From Chitinophaga varians (GTDB lineage: Bacteria; Bacteroidota; Bacteroidia; Chitinophagales; Chitinophagaceae): a DNA stretch of 64,000 nucleotides. The first letter of the stretch is position 1, and each line of letters starts with the position of its first letter. The DNA lies in contig NZ_JABAIA010000002.1 in assembly GCF_012641275.1 (NCBI RefSeq), positions 496,001 through 560,000 on the forward strand, given 5' to 3'. This document shows positions 52,522 through 61,664 of this stretch, piece by piece. The translations under genes and the position numbers were made by a program. The notes under the pieces are model-generated. The model was not told the DNA's origin. It worked only from the letters and a program-made list of their open reading frames with translations, and did no database searches.

Positions 52522-52541
52522 ACACGGTAAGCCCTTTTTTT
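52513..52541 (+). terminator. his attenuator terminator
   Basis: GGGCTTACC (52513-52521), loop ACAC, GGTAAGCCC (52526-52534): a perfect 9-bp stem followed by seven T (52535-52541). It ends 13 bases before the hisG ATG and is the regulated intrinsic terminator of the his leader. Confidence 0.92.
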
Positions 52542-52554
52542 ATTTTTACACATC

Positions 52555-53409
52555 ATGAAACTAAAGATCGCCATCCAGAAATCCGGCCGCCTGCACGATG
52601 ATTCCATCAAATTATTGAAGGAATGCGGCATCGACATTAACAATGGTGTTAACAAACTGAAAACGGAAGCCAGCAACTTCCCGCTGGAAGTGTTCTTCCT
52701 CCGTGATGATGATATTCCGCAATACATCGAAGACGGCGTGGCAGACATTGGTATCGTCGGCGAAAACGTAGTATTGGAGAAGAAAAAACAGGTCAACATT
52801 GTTGAGAAACTGAACTTCGGCAAATGCCGCCTGTCCATGGCGGTGCCTAAATCCTTTGAATACAATTCTGTAAAGGATTTGGAGAACACCCGCATCGCTA
52901 CCAGTTATCCGGTGATCGTGCAGGAATTCCTGCAACGCAACGGTATCAAAGCTGAAATACACGAGATCAGCGGATCTGTGGAGATAGCGCCCGGCATTGG
53001 CCTGGCAGACGCGATCTGTGACCTCGTCAGCAGTGGTTCCACTCTCTTCATGAACGGCCTGAAAGAAGTGGAAACCGTCCTTAAATCAGAAGCGGTGCTC
53101 GCTGCCTGCCACAACCTGCAACCGGAACAACAACAGCTGCTCGACAAACTGGTGTTCCGCATTCAGGCGGTGAAAAGGGCTAAAAACACCAAATACATCC
53201 TGCTCAACGCGCCCAATGAAAAACTCAATGATATCATTGGCCTGCTGCCTGGCATGAAAAGCCCTACAGTATTGCCGTTGGCACAGGAAGGATGGAGCTC
53301 CGTTCACTCCGTGCTCAATGAAAATGATTTCTGGGACATCATCGAAAGCCTGAAAGCCGCCGGCGCACAAGGTATCCTCGTAGTGCCCATAGAAAAAATG
53401 GTGATCTGA
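52555..53409 (+). CDS. hisG: ATP phosphoribosyltransferase, long form
   Basis: The product has 284 residues. It catalyses the first step of histidine synthesis, joining ATP and PRPP. The length and the C-terminal ACT-like regulatory domain (about 210-284, NAPNEKLNDIIGLLPGMKSPTVLPL) mark it as the long HisG form that does not need HisZ. IAIQKSGRLHDDSIKLL opens the catalytic domain, and DAICDLVSSGSTLFMNGL is the PRPP-binding loop. Histidine feedback through the ACT domain is expected. It is the first gene after the his attenuator. Confidence 0.96.
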   Translation: MKLKIAIQKSGRLHDDSIKLLKECGIDINNGVNKLKTEASNFPLEVFFLRDDDIPQYIEDGVADIGIVGENVVLEKKKQVNIVEKLNFGKCRLSMAVPKSFEYNSVKDLENTRIATSYPVIVQEFLQRNGIKAEIHEISGSVEIAPGIGLADAICDLVSSGSTLFMNGLKEVETVLKSEAVLAACHNLQPEQQQLLDKLVFRIQAVKRAKNTKYILLNAPNEKLNDIIGLLPGMKSPTVLPLAQEGWSSVHSVLNENDFWDIIESLKAAGAQGILVVPIEKMVI

Positions 53410-53427
53410 TAAAAAGCAACAACAAAC

Positions 53428-54687
53428 ATGCAAACAATAAAATTTCCCGATAAAGCTAGCTGGAACACTTTGCTGCAACGCCCGGTGATGGATACTTCAG
53501 CGCTGGAAGCCAAAGTGGAAGCCATTCTTCGCGATGTACAGCAGAATGGCGACCAGGCGGTGAAAAAATATGCGGCTGAATTTGACAAGGTGCAACTGAC
53601 AGACCTTGAAGTAAAACCAGAAGCATTCAACGCAGCGGAAGCGGCCCTGGAACCTGCGCTGAAAGCGGCTATTCAGCAGGCGGCTAAAAACATCGCTACT
53701 TTCCACAAAGCACAACAGGAAAAAACACAGATCATCGAAACCATGCCCGGCGTACAATGCTGGCGCAAACCGGTAGGCATTGAGAAAGTAGGACTGTATA
53801 TCCCCGGTGGCTCTGCGCCACTGTTCTCTACCATCCTGATGCTGGGCATTCCTGCTACCATCGCCGGTTGTAAGGAGATCATCCTCTGTACGCCTTCGTT
53901 GCACCCGGCTATCCTGTATACGGCTCAACTGGTGGGCATCTCCCGGGTATTCACCATCGGCGGGGTACAGGCCATCGGTGCTATGGCCTATGGCACGGAA
54001 ACAGTGCCCAGGGTATATAAAATCTTCGGTCCGGGCAACCAATACGTTACCTGCGCCAAACAGCTGGTCAACAAAAGAGGCGTGGCCATCGATATGCCTG
54101 CCGGTCCTTCAGAAGTGGCAGTGCTGGCGGATGACAGCTGTGTGCCCGATTTTGTGGCAGCTGATCTGCTCTCTCAGGCGGAACACGGTCCGGATAGCCA
54201 GGTGGTGCTGGTCACCACCAGCGAAAAAGTAATCGCAGACGTGGAAAAAGCCCTGCAGGCGCAGCTGGACAAGCTGCCCCGCAAATCCATCGCTACGGCG
54301 GCACTGGACAACAGTAAGATGATTTTGGTGCAGGATCTTGATACCGCTATGGAGATGCTCAACGCGTATGCGCCTGAACACCTGATCCTGGCCTGCCGTA
54401 ACGAGCTCAACGTGGCAGATAAGGTAACCAACGCGGGCTCCGTGTTCCTGGGCAACTATACGCCGGAAAGCGCAGGCGACTACGCCTCCGGTACCAACCA
54501 CACCCTGCCAACCAACGGCTATGCCACCGCCTACAGCGGCGTGTCTTTGGATAGTTTTGTAAAGAAAATTACCTTCCAGCAGATAACACCACAGGGCCTT
54601 CAGCAAATCGGGCCCACTATTGAAGCCATGGCCGCGGCAGAAGGACTGGACGCACATAAAAACGCCGTGTCTGTCAGATTGCAATAA
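53428..54687 (+). CDS. hisD: Histidinol dehydrogenase
   Basis: The product has 419 residues. It oxidises L-histidinol to L-histidine in two NAD-dependent steps using zinc. Recognisable segments are GLYIPGGSAPLFSTILMLGIPA, GGVQAIGAMAYGTETVPRV, KIFGPGNQYVTCAKQL, DMPAGPSEVAVLAD, SQAEHGPDSQVVLVT (zinc-site Gln and His), and NAYAPEHLIL with the Glu-His active-site pair. It lies 18 bases after hisG. Confidence 0.97.
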   Translation: MQTIKFPDKASWNTLLQRPVMDTSALEAKVEAILRDVQQNGDQAVKKYAAEFDKVQLTDLEVKPEAFNAAEAALEPALKAAIQQAAKNIATFHKAQQEKTQIIETMPGVQCWRKPVGIEKVGLYIPGGSAPLFSTILMLGIPATIAGCKEIILCTPSLHPAILYTAQLVGISRVFTIGGVQAIGAMAYGTETVPRVYKIFGPGNQYVTCAKQLVNKRGVAIDMPAGPSEVAVLADDSCVPDFVAADLLSQAEHGPDSQVVLVTTSEKVIADVEKALQAQLDKLPRKSIATAALDNSKMILVQDLDTAMEMLNAYAPEHLILACRNELNVADKVTNAGSVFLGNYTPESAGDYASGTNHTLPTNGYATAYSGVSLDSFVKKITFQQITPQGLQQIGPTIEAMAAAEGLDAHKNAVSVRLQ

Positions 54688-54715
54688 CTACATATTAAAA
54701 TATTAAAATATCAAG

Positions 54716-55792
54716 ATGTTTAATCTGGAATCCCTGCTCAGGGAAAATATAAAAAGACTGGTGCCGTATTCTTCCGCAAGGGATGAATTCAAAGGGCAGG
54801 CGTCCGTATTCCTGGATGCCAACGAAAACGCCTTCGGGTCGCCGCTGCCGGTGAACTATAACCGGTATCCTGACCCGATGCAATGGCCGCTGAAATACAA
54901 ACTGGCCGAAATCAAAGGTGTGCCGCCGCAGAACATCTTCCTCGGCAATGGCAGCGATGAGCCTATCGACCTGCTGTACCGCGCTTTCTGCAATCCCGGT
55001 GGCCGCGATAACGTGGTGCTGTGCCCGCCCACCTACGGCATGTACGAGGTGAGCGCCCACATCAACGACGTGACCATCCGCAAAGTAAGCCTCACCCCCG
55101 ATTTTCAGCTGGACCTCGAAGGGCTGCAACAGGCAGTGGATGAAAATACCAAACTGGTGTTTATCTGCTCTCCTAACAATCCTACCGGTAATTCTATCAA
55201 CCGGTCCGATATAGAGTTACTGCTGAATAATTTCGACGGTATCGTGGTGATCGATGAAGCATACATCAATTTCTCCCGCCAGAAGTCCTTTATACAGGAG
55301 CTGACAGAATATCCCAATCTGGTGGTGCTGCAAACCCTGTCCAAAGCATGGGGACTGGCCGGCCTCCGCGTAGGCATGGCTTTCGCCGGCGAAGACATCA
55401 TCAATGTTTTCAATAAGGTAAAACCGCCGTACAATATCAGCCAGGCTACACAAGAACTGGCCTTGCAGGCGCTGGACAACGTAGCGCGCGTCAATGAATG
55501 GATACGCGACATCGTGATAGAACGTGACCTGCTCTCTGCCGGCCTGGAACAGCTGCCGCAGGTGCTGAATGTATATCCCAGCGACGCCAATTTTATTCTG
55601 GTGCAGACTACCGACGCCAAAGGCATCTATCAGTACCTCACCGAACGTGGCATCGTGGTGCGCGACCGCTCCAAAGTAGAGCTTTGCATGGGCTGTCTCC
55701 GCATCACCGTAGGCACACCGGAAGAAAATGTGCAGTTGCTCGACGCATTAAAAACTTTTAACCTGAAAACTGAAACACCGGTATCAGCATGA
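54716..55792 (+). CDS. hisC: Histidinol-phosphate aminotransferase
   Basis: The product has 358 residues. It is a PLP-dependent class I/II aminotransferase that converts imidazole-acetol phosphate to histidinol phosphate. [11 protein letters not shown] near the N-terminus is the HisC signature. [11 protein letters not shown] and [10 protein letters not shown] follow, and [13 protein letters not shown] carries the PLP lysine. Its last 4 bases overlap the hisB start (ATGA), typical of translational coupling. Confidence 0.96.
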   Translation: MFNLESLLRENIKRLVPYSSARDEFKGQASVFLDANENAFGSPLPVNYNRYPDPMQWPLKYKLAEIKGVPPQNIFLGNGSDEPIDLLYRAFCNPGGRDNVVLCPPTYGMYEVSAHINDVTIRKVSLTPDFQLDLEGLQQAVDENTKLVFICSPNNPTGNSINRSDIELLLNNFDGIVVIDEAYINFSRQKSFIQELTEYPNLVVLQTLSKAWGLAGLRVGMAFAGEDIINVFNKVKPPYNISQATQELALQALDNVARVNEWIRDIVIERDLLSAGLEQLPQVLNVYPSDANFILVQTTDAKGIYQYLTERGIVVRDRSKVELCMGCLRITVGTPEENVQLLDALKTFNLKTETPVSA

Positions 55793-56925
55793 AACGAGTG
55801 CTCTTTATAGACCGCGACGGTACCCTTATCAAAGAAGTGCCGCCTACCTATCAGATCGATAGCCTGGATAAAGTGGAGTTTTATCCGAAAGTATTTGTGA
55901 ACATGGCCCGTATTGCGGCCGAGCTGGACTATGAGCTGGTGATGGTCACCAATCAGGACGGACTGGGCACAGCATCTTTCCCTGAAGATACGTTCTGGCC
56001 TGCTCAGAACATGATCCTCAAAGCATTTGAAAATGAAGGGGTGACCTTCAGCGAAATATTCGTTGACCGCAGTTTCCCGGCAGACAATGCGCCTACGCGC
56101 AAGCCCGGTACCGGTATGCTGACCCGCTTTTTCTCCGATGGTTATGACCTGGCCAATTCTTTCGTGATCGGTGACCGTATCACCGATGTGCAGCTGGCCA
56201 AGAACCTCGGCGCCAAAGCGATCTGGCTCAATGAAGGCAATAACCTCGGCGGCACCGAAATCAGTGATACCCTGCAGGCCCTCGAATCAGTGATCGCACT
56301 GGAATCTACCGACTGGGACCGGATTTATGAGTTCCTGAAACTGGGCCTGAGAACGGTAACGCATGTACGAAAAACAAATGAAACCGATATTGCCATCGAC
56401 ATTAACCTGGACGGTAGCGGTAAAGCAAACGTACATACCGGCCTGGGTTTCTTTGATCACATGCTGGACCAGATAGCCCGCCACGGCTCCATCGATCTCA
56501 GCATCACGGCCAAAGGGGATCTGCATATAGACGAACATCATACGATTGAAGATACCGGCATCGCCCTCGGTGAAGCCATTGCCCGGGCGCTGGGCGATAA
56601 ACGCGGCATCGAACGGTATGGCTTCTGCCTGCCCATGGACGACTGCCTGGCGCAGGTGGGCATCGACTTCGGCGGCCGTAACTGGCTGGTATGGGACGCT
56701 GAATTTAAACGGGAGAAAATAGGGGAGATGCCTACAGAGATGTTCTTCCATTTCTTTAAGTCCTTCTCCGACGGCGCTAAAGCCAATCTTAACATCAAAG
56801 CGGAAGGTGAAAATGAACATCATAAGATAGAAGCGATCTTTAAATGTTTCGCCAAAGCTATCCGGATGGCGGTAAAACGCAATCCCTATAATATGCAGCT
56901 GCCGAGCACCAAGGGTATGTTGTAG
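55789..56925 (+). CDS. hisB: Bifunctional histidinol-phosphatase / imidazoleglycerol-phosphate dehydratase
   Basis: The product has 378 residues. The N-terminal HAD-type phosphatase (about 1-165) has [13 protein letters not shown] with nucleophile Asp and [13 protein letters not shown]. The C-terminal dehydratase (about 180-378) has [18 protein letters not shown] and [14 protein letters not shown] with manganese-binding His residues, and [18 protein letters not shown]. The fused form occurs in enterobacteria and many Bacteroidota. It is the last his gene before the trp block. No terminator is visible after it apart from the trp attenuator. Confidence 0.97.
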   Translation: MKRVLFIDRDGTLIKEVPPTYQIDSLDKVEFYPKVFVNMARIAAELDYELVMVTNQDGLGTASFPEDTFWPAQNMILKAFENEGVTFSEIFVDRSFPADNAPTRKPGTGMLTRFFSDGYDLANSFVIGDRITDVQLAKNLGAKAIWLNEGNNLGGTEISDTLQALESVIALESTDWDRIYEFLKLGLRTVTHVRKTNETDIAIDINLDGSGKANVHTGLGFFDHMLDQIARHGSIDLSITAKGDLHIDEHHTIEDTGIALGEAIARALGDKRGIERYGFCLPMDDCLAQVGIDFGGRNWLVWDAEFKREKIGEMPTEMFFHFFKSFSDGAKANLNIKAEGENEHHKIEAIFKCFAKAIRMAVKRNPYNMQLPSTKGML

Positions 56926-56940
56926 CAGACGAAAAAAAAA

Positions 56941-56972
56941 TTTGCATTTGTTATAAAAATGTTCCAATTTTG
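56941..56972 (+). promoter_or_regulatory. Putative promoter of the trp operon
   Basis: TTTG at 56941-56944, a 20-base spacer, then CAATTTTG at 56965-56972, which is TAnnTTTG with one mismatch. It predicts a start near 56977-56979, directly at the leader peptide. Lying in the 54 bases between hisB and the leader, it gives the trp block its own transcription, although read-through from his also seems possible. Confidence 0.55.
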
Positions 56973-56979
56973 TCTCGCT

Positions 56980-57033
56980 ATGAATAATAACATGACAAAT
57001 AAACATTGGTGGTGGCACGGAATCAATTCCTGA
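56980..57033 (+). CDS. trpL: trp operon leader peptide (three Trp codons)
   Basis: A 17-codon frame reads MNNNMTNKHWWWHGINS and stops with TGA. TGG codons lie at 57007-57015. A second in-frame ATG at 56992 would give 13 codons and fits better if transcription starts near 56978. Three consecutive Trp codons immediately before alternative hairpins and a terminator identify a Trp-sensing leader. Trp is otherwise rare, so this is unlikely to be chance. Confidence 0.9.
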   Translation: MNNNMTNKHWWWHGINS

Positions 57034-57086
57034 TCTGTGTTACAGTGCCATGTTTCGTCTGAAATATACTTGGAAAGGCTCGCTGT
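57013..57086 (+). promoter_or_regulatory. trp attenuator: competing hairpins
   Basis: Segment 1 TGGCAC (57013-57018, overlapping the last Trp codon) pairs with GTGCCA (57045-57050). Segment 2 ACAGTGCC (57042-57049) can pair with GGCTCGCTGT (57077-57086) as ACAG:CTGT plus GCC:GGC around a small internal loop. That removes the 5' arm of the terminator. A ribosome stalled on Trp codons covers segment 1 and favours the antiterminator. Confidence 0.75.
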
Positions 57087-57111
57087 TACACAGCGGGCCT
57101 TTCGGCTTTTT
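57074..57111 (+). terminator. trp attenuator terminator
   Basis: AAAGGCTCGCTGT (57074-57086), loop TAC, ACAGCGGGCCTTT (57090-57102): a 13-bp stem with one G-U pair. CGGC and five T (57107-57111) follow. It lies 49 bases before the trpE ATG. Confidence 0.88.
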
Positions 57112-57160
57112 AGGCACATCCTTTTTCTAACAAACAGCAAACACTTTCACCCTGAATATC

Positions 57161-58573
57161 ATGCGTACCATTCAAGTAAAAACGAGATCCAAACAGATGC
57201 TGGCGGACATCTTCACACCAGTAGGCATCTATCTGCGGTTGCGCGACAAGTTCCCCGGCTCTATCCTGCTGGAAAGTACCGACTACCGCGCCAGCGAAAA
57301 CAGCTATTCCTATATCTGTATCAAGCCTATTGCAGGCATCGAGGTAACTTCCACCAGCCACTTTGAATTTAAATATCCCAATCTGCCGGTGGAAAAGAAG
57401 GAACTGAAAGACACCCAGAAAGTACTGGACGAATTACAGAAGTTCCTGGGCAGCTTCTCCTTCAACGGCAATCACCCGGTACCCCTCGCCCAAACGCTGT
57501 TTGGATACAGTACATTTGATTCGGTGCAGTTCTTTGAAACCATAGAATTCGATAAAAAGAAAAAAGGTGGTAATGCACAGATACCCCTGATGCGGTACCG
57601 GTTTTACCAATATGTGATCGCCATCAACCACTTCAAAGATGAACTTTACCTCTGCGAAAATCAGATAGAAGGGCTCGACAGTGAGTTTGACCTGGTTGAA
57701 TCACTCATCCGCCACAAGGATTCCCCCGGCTATCCTTTCGCCACCACCGGGGATGAAACCAGTAACATGACGGACGCGGAATATATGCAGATGGTGGAAC
57801 AGGGCAAACAACACTGTTTTCGCGGAGATGTCTTCCAGGTTGTTCTCTCCCGCGCCTTTAAACGCTCTTTCTCCGGTGATGAATTTAATGTGTACCGCGC
57901 GCTCCGCTCCATCAATCCTTCCCCCTATCTCTTCTTCTTCGATTACGGCGATTATAAATTAATGGGTTCTTCTCCTGAAGCACAGATTGTGATCAAGGAC
58001 GGTACCGCTGCTATCCACCCGATCGCAGGCACTTTCCGCCGTACTGGTGATGACAAGCAGGATAAATTGCTCGCTGATAAACTGCTGCAGGACCCGAAAG
58101 AAAATGCGGAACATGTGATGCTGGTGGACCTGGCACGCAATGACCTCAGCAGAAATGCTACCAACGTAGCAGTGTCTACTTACCGTCAGGTACAGTACTA
58201 CTCTCACGTGATACACCTGGTAAGCGAAGTGAAAGGGACAGTAGACCCCGCCACCAATCCTTTTAAATTGCTGGCTTCTTCCTTCCCGGCAGGCACCCTT
58301 TCGGGAGCGCCCAAGTATCGCGCCATGCAGATCATTGACCAGCTGGAACCGACGCCCCGTGGCTTCTACGGCGGCTGTATCGGTTGGGTGGGCTTTAACG
58401 GCAACTTCAACCACGCTATTATGATCCGCTCCATCCTCAGTAAAATGAATACCCTTTACTATCAGGCAGGAGCCGGTGTAGTAGCCAAATCGGTGGCTTC
58501 TTCCGAACTGGAAGAGGTAAACAATAAACTCAATGCATTAAAACAAGCCATCCTGCTGGCACAAACCATCTGA
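57161..58573 (+). CDS. trpE: Anthranilate synthase component I
   Basis: The product has 470 residues. It converts chorismate to anthranilate using ammonia supplied by TrpG. The feedback motif LLES is at residues 40-43 (SILLESTDYR). The chorismate-binding domain has GDVFQVVLSRAF, PYLFFFDYGDYKLMGSSPE, HPIAGTFRRTGD, VDLARNDLSR, VKGTVDPATNPF and FPAGTLSGAPKYRAMQII. The ATG at 57161 is preceded by the trp attenuator, and trpG follows after one base. Confidence 0.96.
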   Translation: MRTIQVKTRSKQMLADIFTPVGIYLRLRDKFPGSILLESTDYRASENSYSYICIKPIAGIEVTSTSHFEFKYPNLPVEKKELKDTQKVLDELQKFLGSFSFNGNHPVPLAQTLFGYSTFDSVQFFETIEFDKKKKGGNAQIPLMRYRFYQYVIAINHFKDELYLCENQIEGLDSEFDLVESLIRHKDSPGYPFATTGDETSNMTDAEYMQMVEQGKQHCFRGDVFQVVLSRAFKRSFSGDEFNVYRALRSINPSPYLFFFDYGDYKLMGSSPEAQIVIKDGTAAIHPIAGTFRRTGDDKQDKLLADKLLQDPKENAEHVMLVDLARNDLSRNATNVAVSTYRQVQYYSHVIHLVSEVKGTVDPATNPFKLLASSFPAGTLSGAPKYRAMQIIDQLEPTPRGFYGGCIGWVGFNGNFNHAIMIRSILSKMNTLYYQAGAGVVAKSVASSELEEVNNKLNALKQAILLAQTI

Positions 58574-58574
58574 C

Positions 58575-59144
58575 ATGAACATCCTCGTTTTCGATAATTA
58601 CGATTCTTTTACCTATAACCTCGTTCACCTCGTGGAGAAGCTGGTAAACGGCAAAGTGACCGTTGTCCGCAACGATGAAATTCCACTGGAGAAAGTGAAC
58701 GCTTATGATAAAATCATCCTGTCGCCCGGTCCCGGTATTCCGGAAGAAGCCGGCCTGCTGCTGCCGCTGATCAAGGAATATGCGCCGTCTAAATCCATCT
58801 TCGGCGTATGCCTCGGCTTACAGGCCATCGGACAGGCTTTCGGCGGTTCGCTCATCAACCTCAGCGAGGTTTACCACGGCGTGGCCACCAATGTGAAAAT
58901 AGTGTCCGACCAGGGCCGCCTCTTTAAAGGCATGCCCCGCGATATACAGGCCGGCCGCTATCACTCCTGGGTGATCGACAAAGCCACCCTTCCTGCTGAT
59001 TTAACCCTGACAGCAGAAGATGAGGAAGGCTTTATCATGGCCCTGCAGCATAACAAGTACGATGTAAGCGGTGTACAGTTCCATCCGGAAAGTGTACTCA
59101 CGCCACAGGGAGAACAGATACTGAAAAACTGGCTGGAACTATAA
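58575..59144 (+). CDS. trpG: Anthranilate synthase component II (glutamine amidotransferase)
   Basis: The product has 189 residues. It is a class I glutamine amidotransferase with Cys79 in FGVCLGLQAIGQ and the His-Glu pair in VQFHPESVLTP. LSPGPGIPEEAG forms the oxyanion-side loop. It could in principle also serve p-aminobenzoate synthesis, since no pabA was seen, but its place between trpE and trpD makes the Trp role primary. Confidence 0.95.
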   Translation: MNILVFDNYDSFTYNLVHLVEKLVNGKVTVVRNDEIPLEKVNAYDKIILSPGPGIPEEAGLLLPLIKEYAPSKSIFGVCLGLQAIGQAFGGSLINLSEVYHGVATNVKIVSDQGRLFKGMPRDIQAGRYHSWVIDKATLPADLTLTAEDEEGFIMALQHNKYDVSGVQFHPESVLTPQGEQILKNWLEL

Positions 59145-59198
59145 TACCATCGCAGTTTTCCTTCTTCTCTTTGATCATTTTAAATACATCATTCTGGT

Positions 59199-60191
59199 AT
59201 GAAAAAGATACTTAACTACCTGTTCGAACATAAAACTTTTACCCGCGAAGGGGCTAAAGATATACTCATCAACATCTCCAAAGGCATGTACAACGAGAGC
59301 GAGCTCGCTGCTTTCATGACCGTGTTCCTCATGCGCAGCATCACCATCGATGAGCTGCTGGGCTTCCGTGATGCCCTGTTGGAGTTGTGTATCCCTGTGA
59401 AACTGAACGGCTACGATGTCCTCGATATCGTAGGTACCGGCGGGGATGCAAAAAATACCTTTAATATTTCTACCTTGTCGTGCTTTATCGTGGCCGGCGC
59501 AGGTGGTAAAGTGGCCAAACACGGCAACTATGGCGTGTCTTCCATCAGCGGCGCCTCCAATCTCATGGAGCTGGTAGGCTACAAGTTTAAAGCCGACGAC
59601 GCCAAACTCCGCACAGAACTGGAAGAGGCAGGCCTCTGTTTCCTGCACGCGCCCCTGTTCCATCCGGCCCTGAAAAATGTGGCCGGTATCCGCCGCGAAC
59701 TGGGCATCCGCACGTTCTTTAACATGCTGGGACCATTGGTGAACCCGGCCTTTGCCCAACACCAGCTGATTGGCGTGTACAGCCTCGAAATGGCCCGCGT
59801 GTACAACTACCTGTTCCAGCAGACAGACAAAAAGTTTGTCATCGTGCACAGCCTCGATGGTTATGATGAGATATCGCTGACCGCAGATACCAAAGTCATC
59901 ACCAACAAAGGAGAACAGGACTGGACGCCGGAACAGCTCGGCAAACGTAAGGTGCATCCGGAAGATATCTATGGTGGCAACACCGTGGAAGAAGCGGCTA
60001 AGATCTTTATGAAAATACTCAAAGGTGAAGGCACCTGGGCACAGAACTCTGTCGTGCTGGCCAACGCCGCTATGGGCCTCTACAGCCTCGGTAAACACAG
60101 CTCTTATGAAGAAGCGTTTGCCGCTGCCGTGGAATCCCTCGAATCCGGTAATGCCCACAAAGCATTCAAAAAACTGATTGAACTACAATAA
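59199..60191 (+). CDS. trpD: Anthranilate phosphoribosyltransferase
   Basis: The product has 330 residues. It transfers phosphoribose from PRPP to anthranilate. The signature loop is DIVGTGGDAKNTFNISTLS, with KVAKHGNYGVSSISGASNLME, FLHAPLFHPALKNVAGIRRELGIRTFFNMLGPLVNP, and VHSLDGYDEISLT. It lies 54 bases after trpG, the largest gap inside the trp block apart from the leader. It is a stand-alone gene, not fused to trpG. Confidence 0.96.
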   Translation: MKKILNYLFEHKTFTREGAKDILINISKGMYNESELAAFMTVFLMRSITIDELLGFRDALLELCIPVKLNGYDVLDIVGTGGDAKNTFNISTLSCFIVAGAGGKVAKHGNYGVSSISGASNLMELVGYKFKADDAKLRTELEEAGLCFLHAPLFHPALKNVAGIRRELGIRTFFNMLGPLVNPAFAQHQLIGVYSLEMARVYNYLFQQTDKKFVIVHSLDGYDEISLTADTKVITNKGEQDWTPEQLGKRKVHPEDIYGGNTVEEAAKIFMKILKGEGTWAQNSVVLANAAMGLYSLGKHSSYEEAFAAAVESLESGNAHKAFKKLIELQ

Positions 60192-60196
60192 CGCTG

Positions 60197-60997
60197 ATGA
60201 AAAATATATTAGCAGAAATAGTCGCCCATAAACAGGTGGAAGTAGCGGCCCGCAAACAACAACGCAGCGCAGCTGAACTGCAACAGACCTCTGTGTTTGA
60301 CAGGGAGCCGTTATCGCTCCGCAGTTTCCTGCAAAACCCGGAAAAAACCGGTATCATCGCGGAATTCAAACGGCGCTCCCCCTCCAAAGGACTGATCAAC
60401 GGCGAAGTAACAGTGCAGCAGGTCACTACGGCCTATACCCGTTACGGCGCCTCCGGCCTCTCTGTGCTGACAGACGAGAAATATTTCGGCGGTTCCTCCG
60501 ATGACCTGCAACAGGCACGCAGCTTCAACCAGATACCAATCCTGCGCAAGGACTTTGTGATCGATGAATACCAGATCCTCGAAGCAAAAGCTATCGGCGC
60601 TGATGTGATACTGCTCATCGCGGAATGCCTCGACGCCGCACAGGTAGCGCACCTCTCACAGTTTGCGCACAACCTCGGCCTCGAAGTGCTGCTGGAAGTA
60701 CACAGCGAAGCACAGCTGGAAAAGGTAACGGAACATACCCATCTCGTAGGCGTGAACAACCGCGACCTGATCACTTTCCAGGTGGACTTCAACCGCTCCT
60801 GTGAACTGGCGCCGAAAATTCCGGCAGACAAAATCAAGGTGGCGGAAAGCGGCATCAACGACCCTGCTGCGATCGTCACGCTCAAAGCCGCCGGCTTCCA
60901 GGGTTTCCTGATTGGCGAACACTTCATGAAACAGGAAGACCCTGCCCGTGCCTTCGAGAATTTTGTACAGACATTAAACGATCTGCAGGCTAAATAA
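60197..60997 (+). CDS. trpC: Indole-3-glycerol-phosphate synthase
   Basis: The product has 266 residues. It is a TIM-barrel enzyme that closes the indole ring. The motif IIAEFKRRSPSKG carries the conserved Lys. GASGLSVLTDEKYFGGS, PILRKDFVIDEYQI, GVNNRDLITFQVD and VAESGIND follow in the expected order. It is a single-function protein, separate from TrpF. It begins 5 bases after trpD. Confidence 0.96.
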   Translation: MKNILAEIVAHKQVEVAARKQQRSAAELQQTSVFDREPLSLRSFLQNPEKTGIIAEFKRRSPSKGLINGEVTVQQVTTAYTRYGASGLSVLTDEKYFGGSSDDLQQARSFNQIPILRKDFVIDEYQILEAKAIGADVILLIAECLDAAQVAHLSQFAHNLGLEVLLEVHSEAQLEKVTEHTHLVGVNNRDLITFQVDFNRSCELAPKIPADKIKVAESGINDPAAIVTLKAAGFQGFLIGEHFMKQEDPARAFENFVQTLNDLQAK

Positions 60998-61005
60998 TCA
61001 ACACC

Positions 61006-61629
61006 ATGCGTATTAAAGTTTGCGGAATCACCAGAGCGGCCGACTTACAGGGACTGACAGATAACCAGGCAGACTTCGCGGGATTTATCTTTTATGAAAA
61101 GTCCCCCCGTTTTGCCGCCAATAAAATAGATGCCCGTACCGTGCGGGAAACCGCCGGTATCCGCAAGGTAGGCGTGTTTGTAAATGCCACCGCGGAACAG
61201 GTGCTACGCACCGTGGCCGACTATGCACTGGACATGGTGCAGCTGCATGGCGATGAAACGCCGGCATTCTGCGCTGCCATCCGGGAAACAGTGCCGGTGA
61301 TCAAAGCTTTTCGTATAGGTGATAACGTTGACTGGCAAACGCTGCTGACGCCTTATATACCCGTAACGGATTATTTCCTCTTTGACACGGCATCTGTAAA
61401 GGGTTACGGCGGCACCGGGGAACGGTTCAACTGGGAGCTTTTACAGCAATATCCTTTTGAACATCCGTTCCTGCTGAGTGGCGGCATTACGCCGGAAGAC
61501 GCGGAGATCATCAGTGAACTGAAACTGCCTGCGCTTTTTGCCGTAGATATCAACAGTAAATTCGAAGAAGCGCCCGGCGTCAAGAATATGGAAAAAGTGA
61601 AGTTGTTCCTTGCGGAAATAAGAAAATGA
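61006..61629 (+). CDS. trpF: Phosphoribosylanthranilate isomerase
   Basis: The product has 207 residues. It catalyses the Amadori rearrangement between TrpD and TrpC. The N-terminus IKVCGITRAADL has the catalytic Cys, and DFAGFIFYEKSPRF, MVQLHGDE, LFDTASVKGYGGTGERFNW (catalytic Asp) and PFLLSGGITPEDA follow. It begins 8 bases after trpC; trpB is 35 bases downstream. Confidence 0.95.
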   Translation: MRIKVCGITRAADLQGLTDNQADFAGFIFYEKSPRFAANKIDARTVRETAGIRKVGVFVNATAEQVLRTVADYALDMVQLHGDETPAFCAAIRETVPVIKAFRIGDNVDWQTLLTPYIPVTDYFLFDTASVKGYGGTGERFNWELLQQYPFEHPFLLSGGITPEDAEIISELKLPALFAVDINSKFEEAPGVKNMEKVKLFLAEIRK

Positions 61630-61664
61630 CCAGATAATAAAATAATCAAATAAAAATATTCTCC

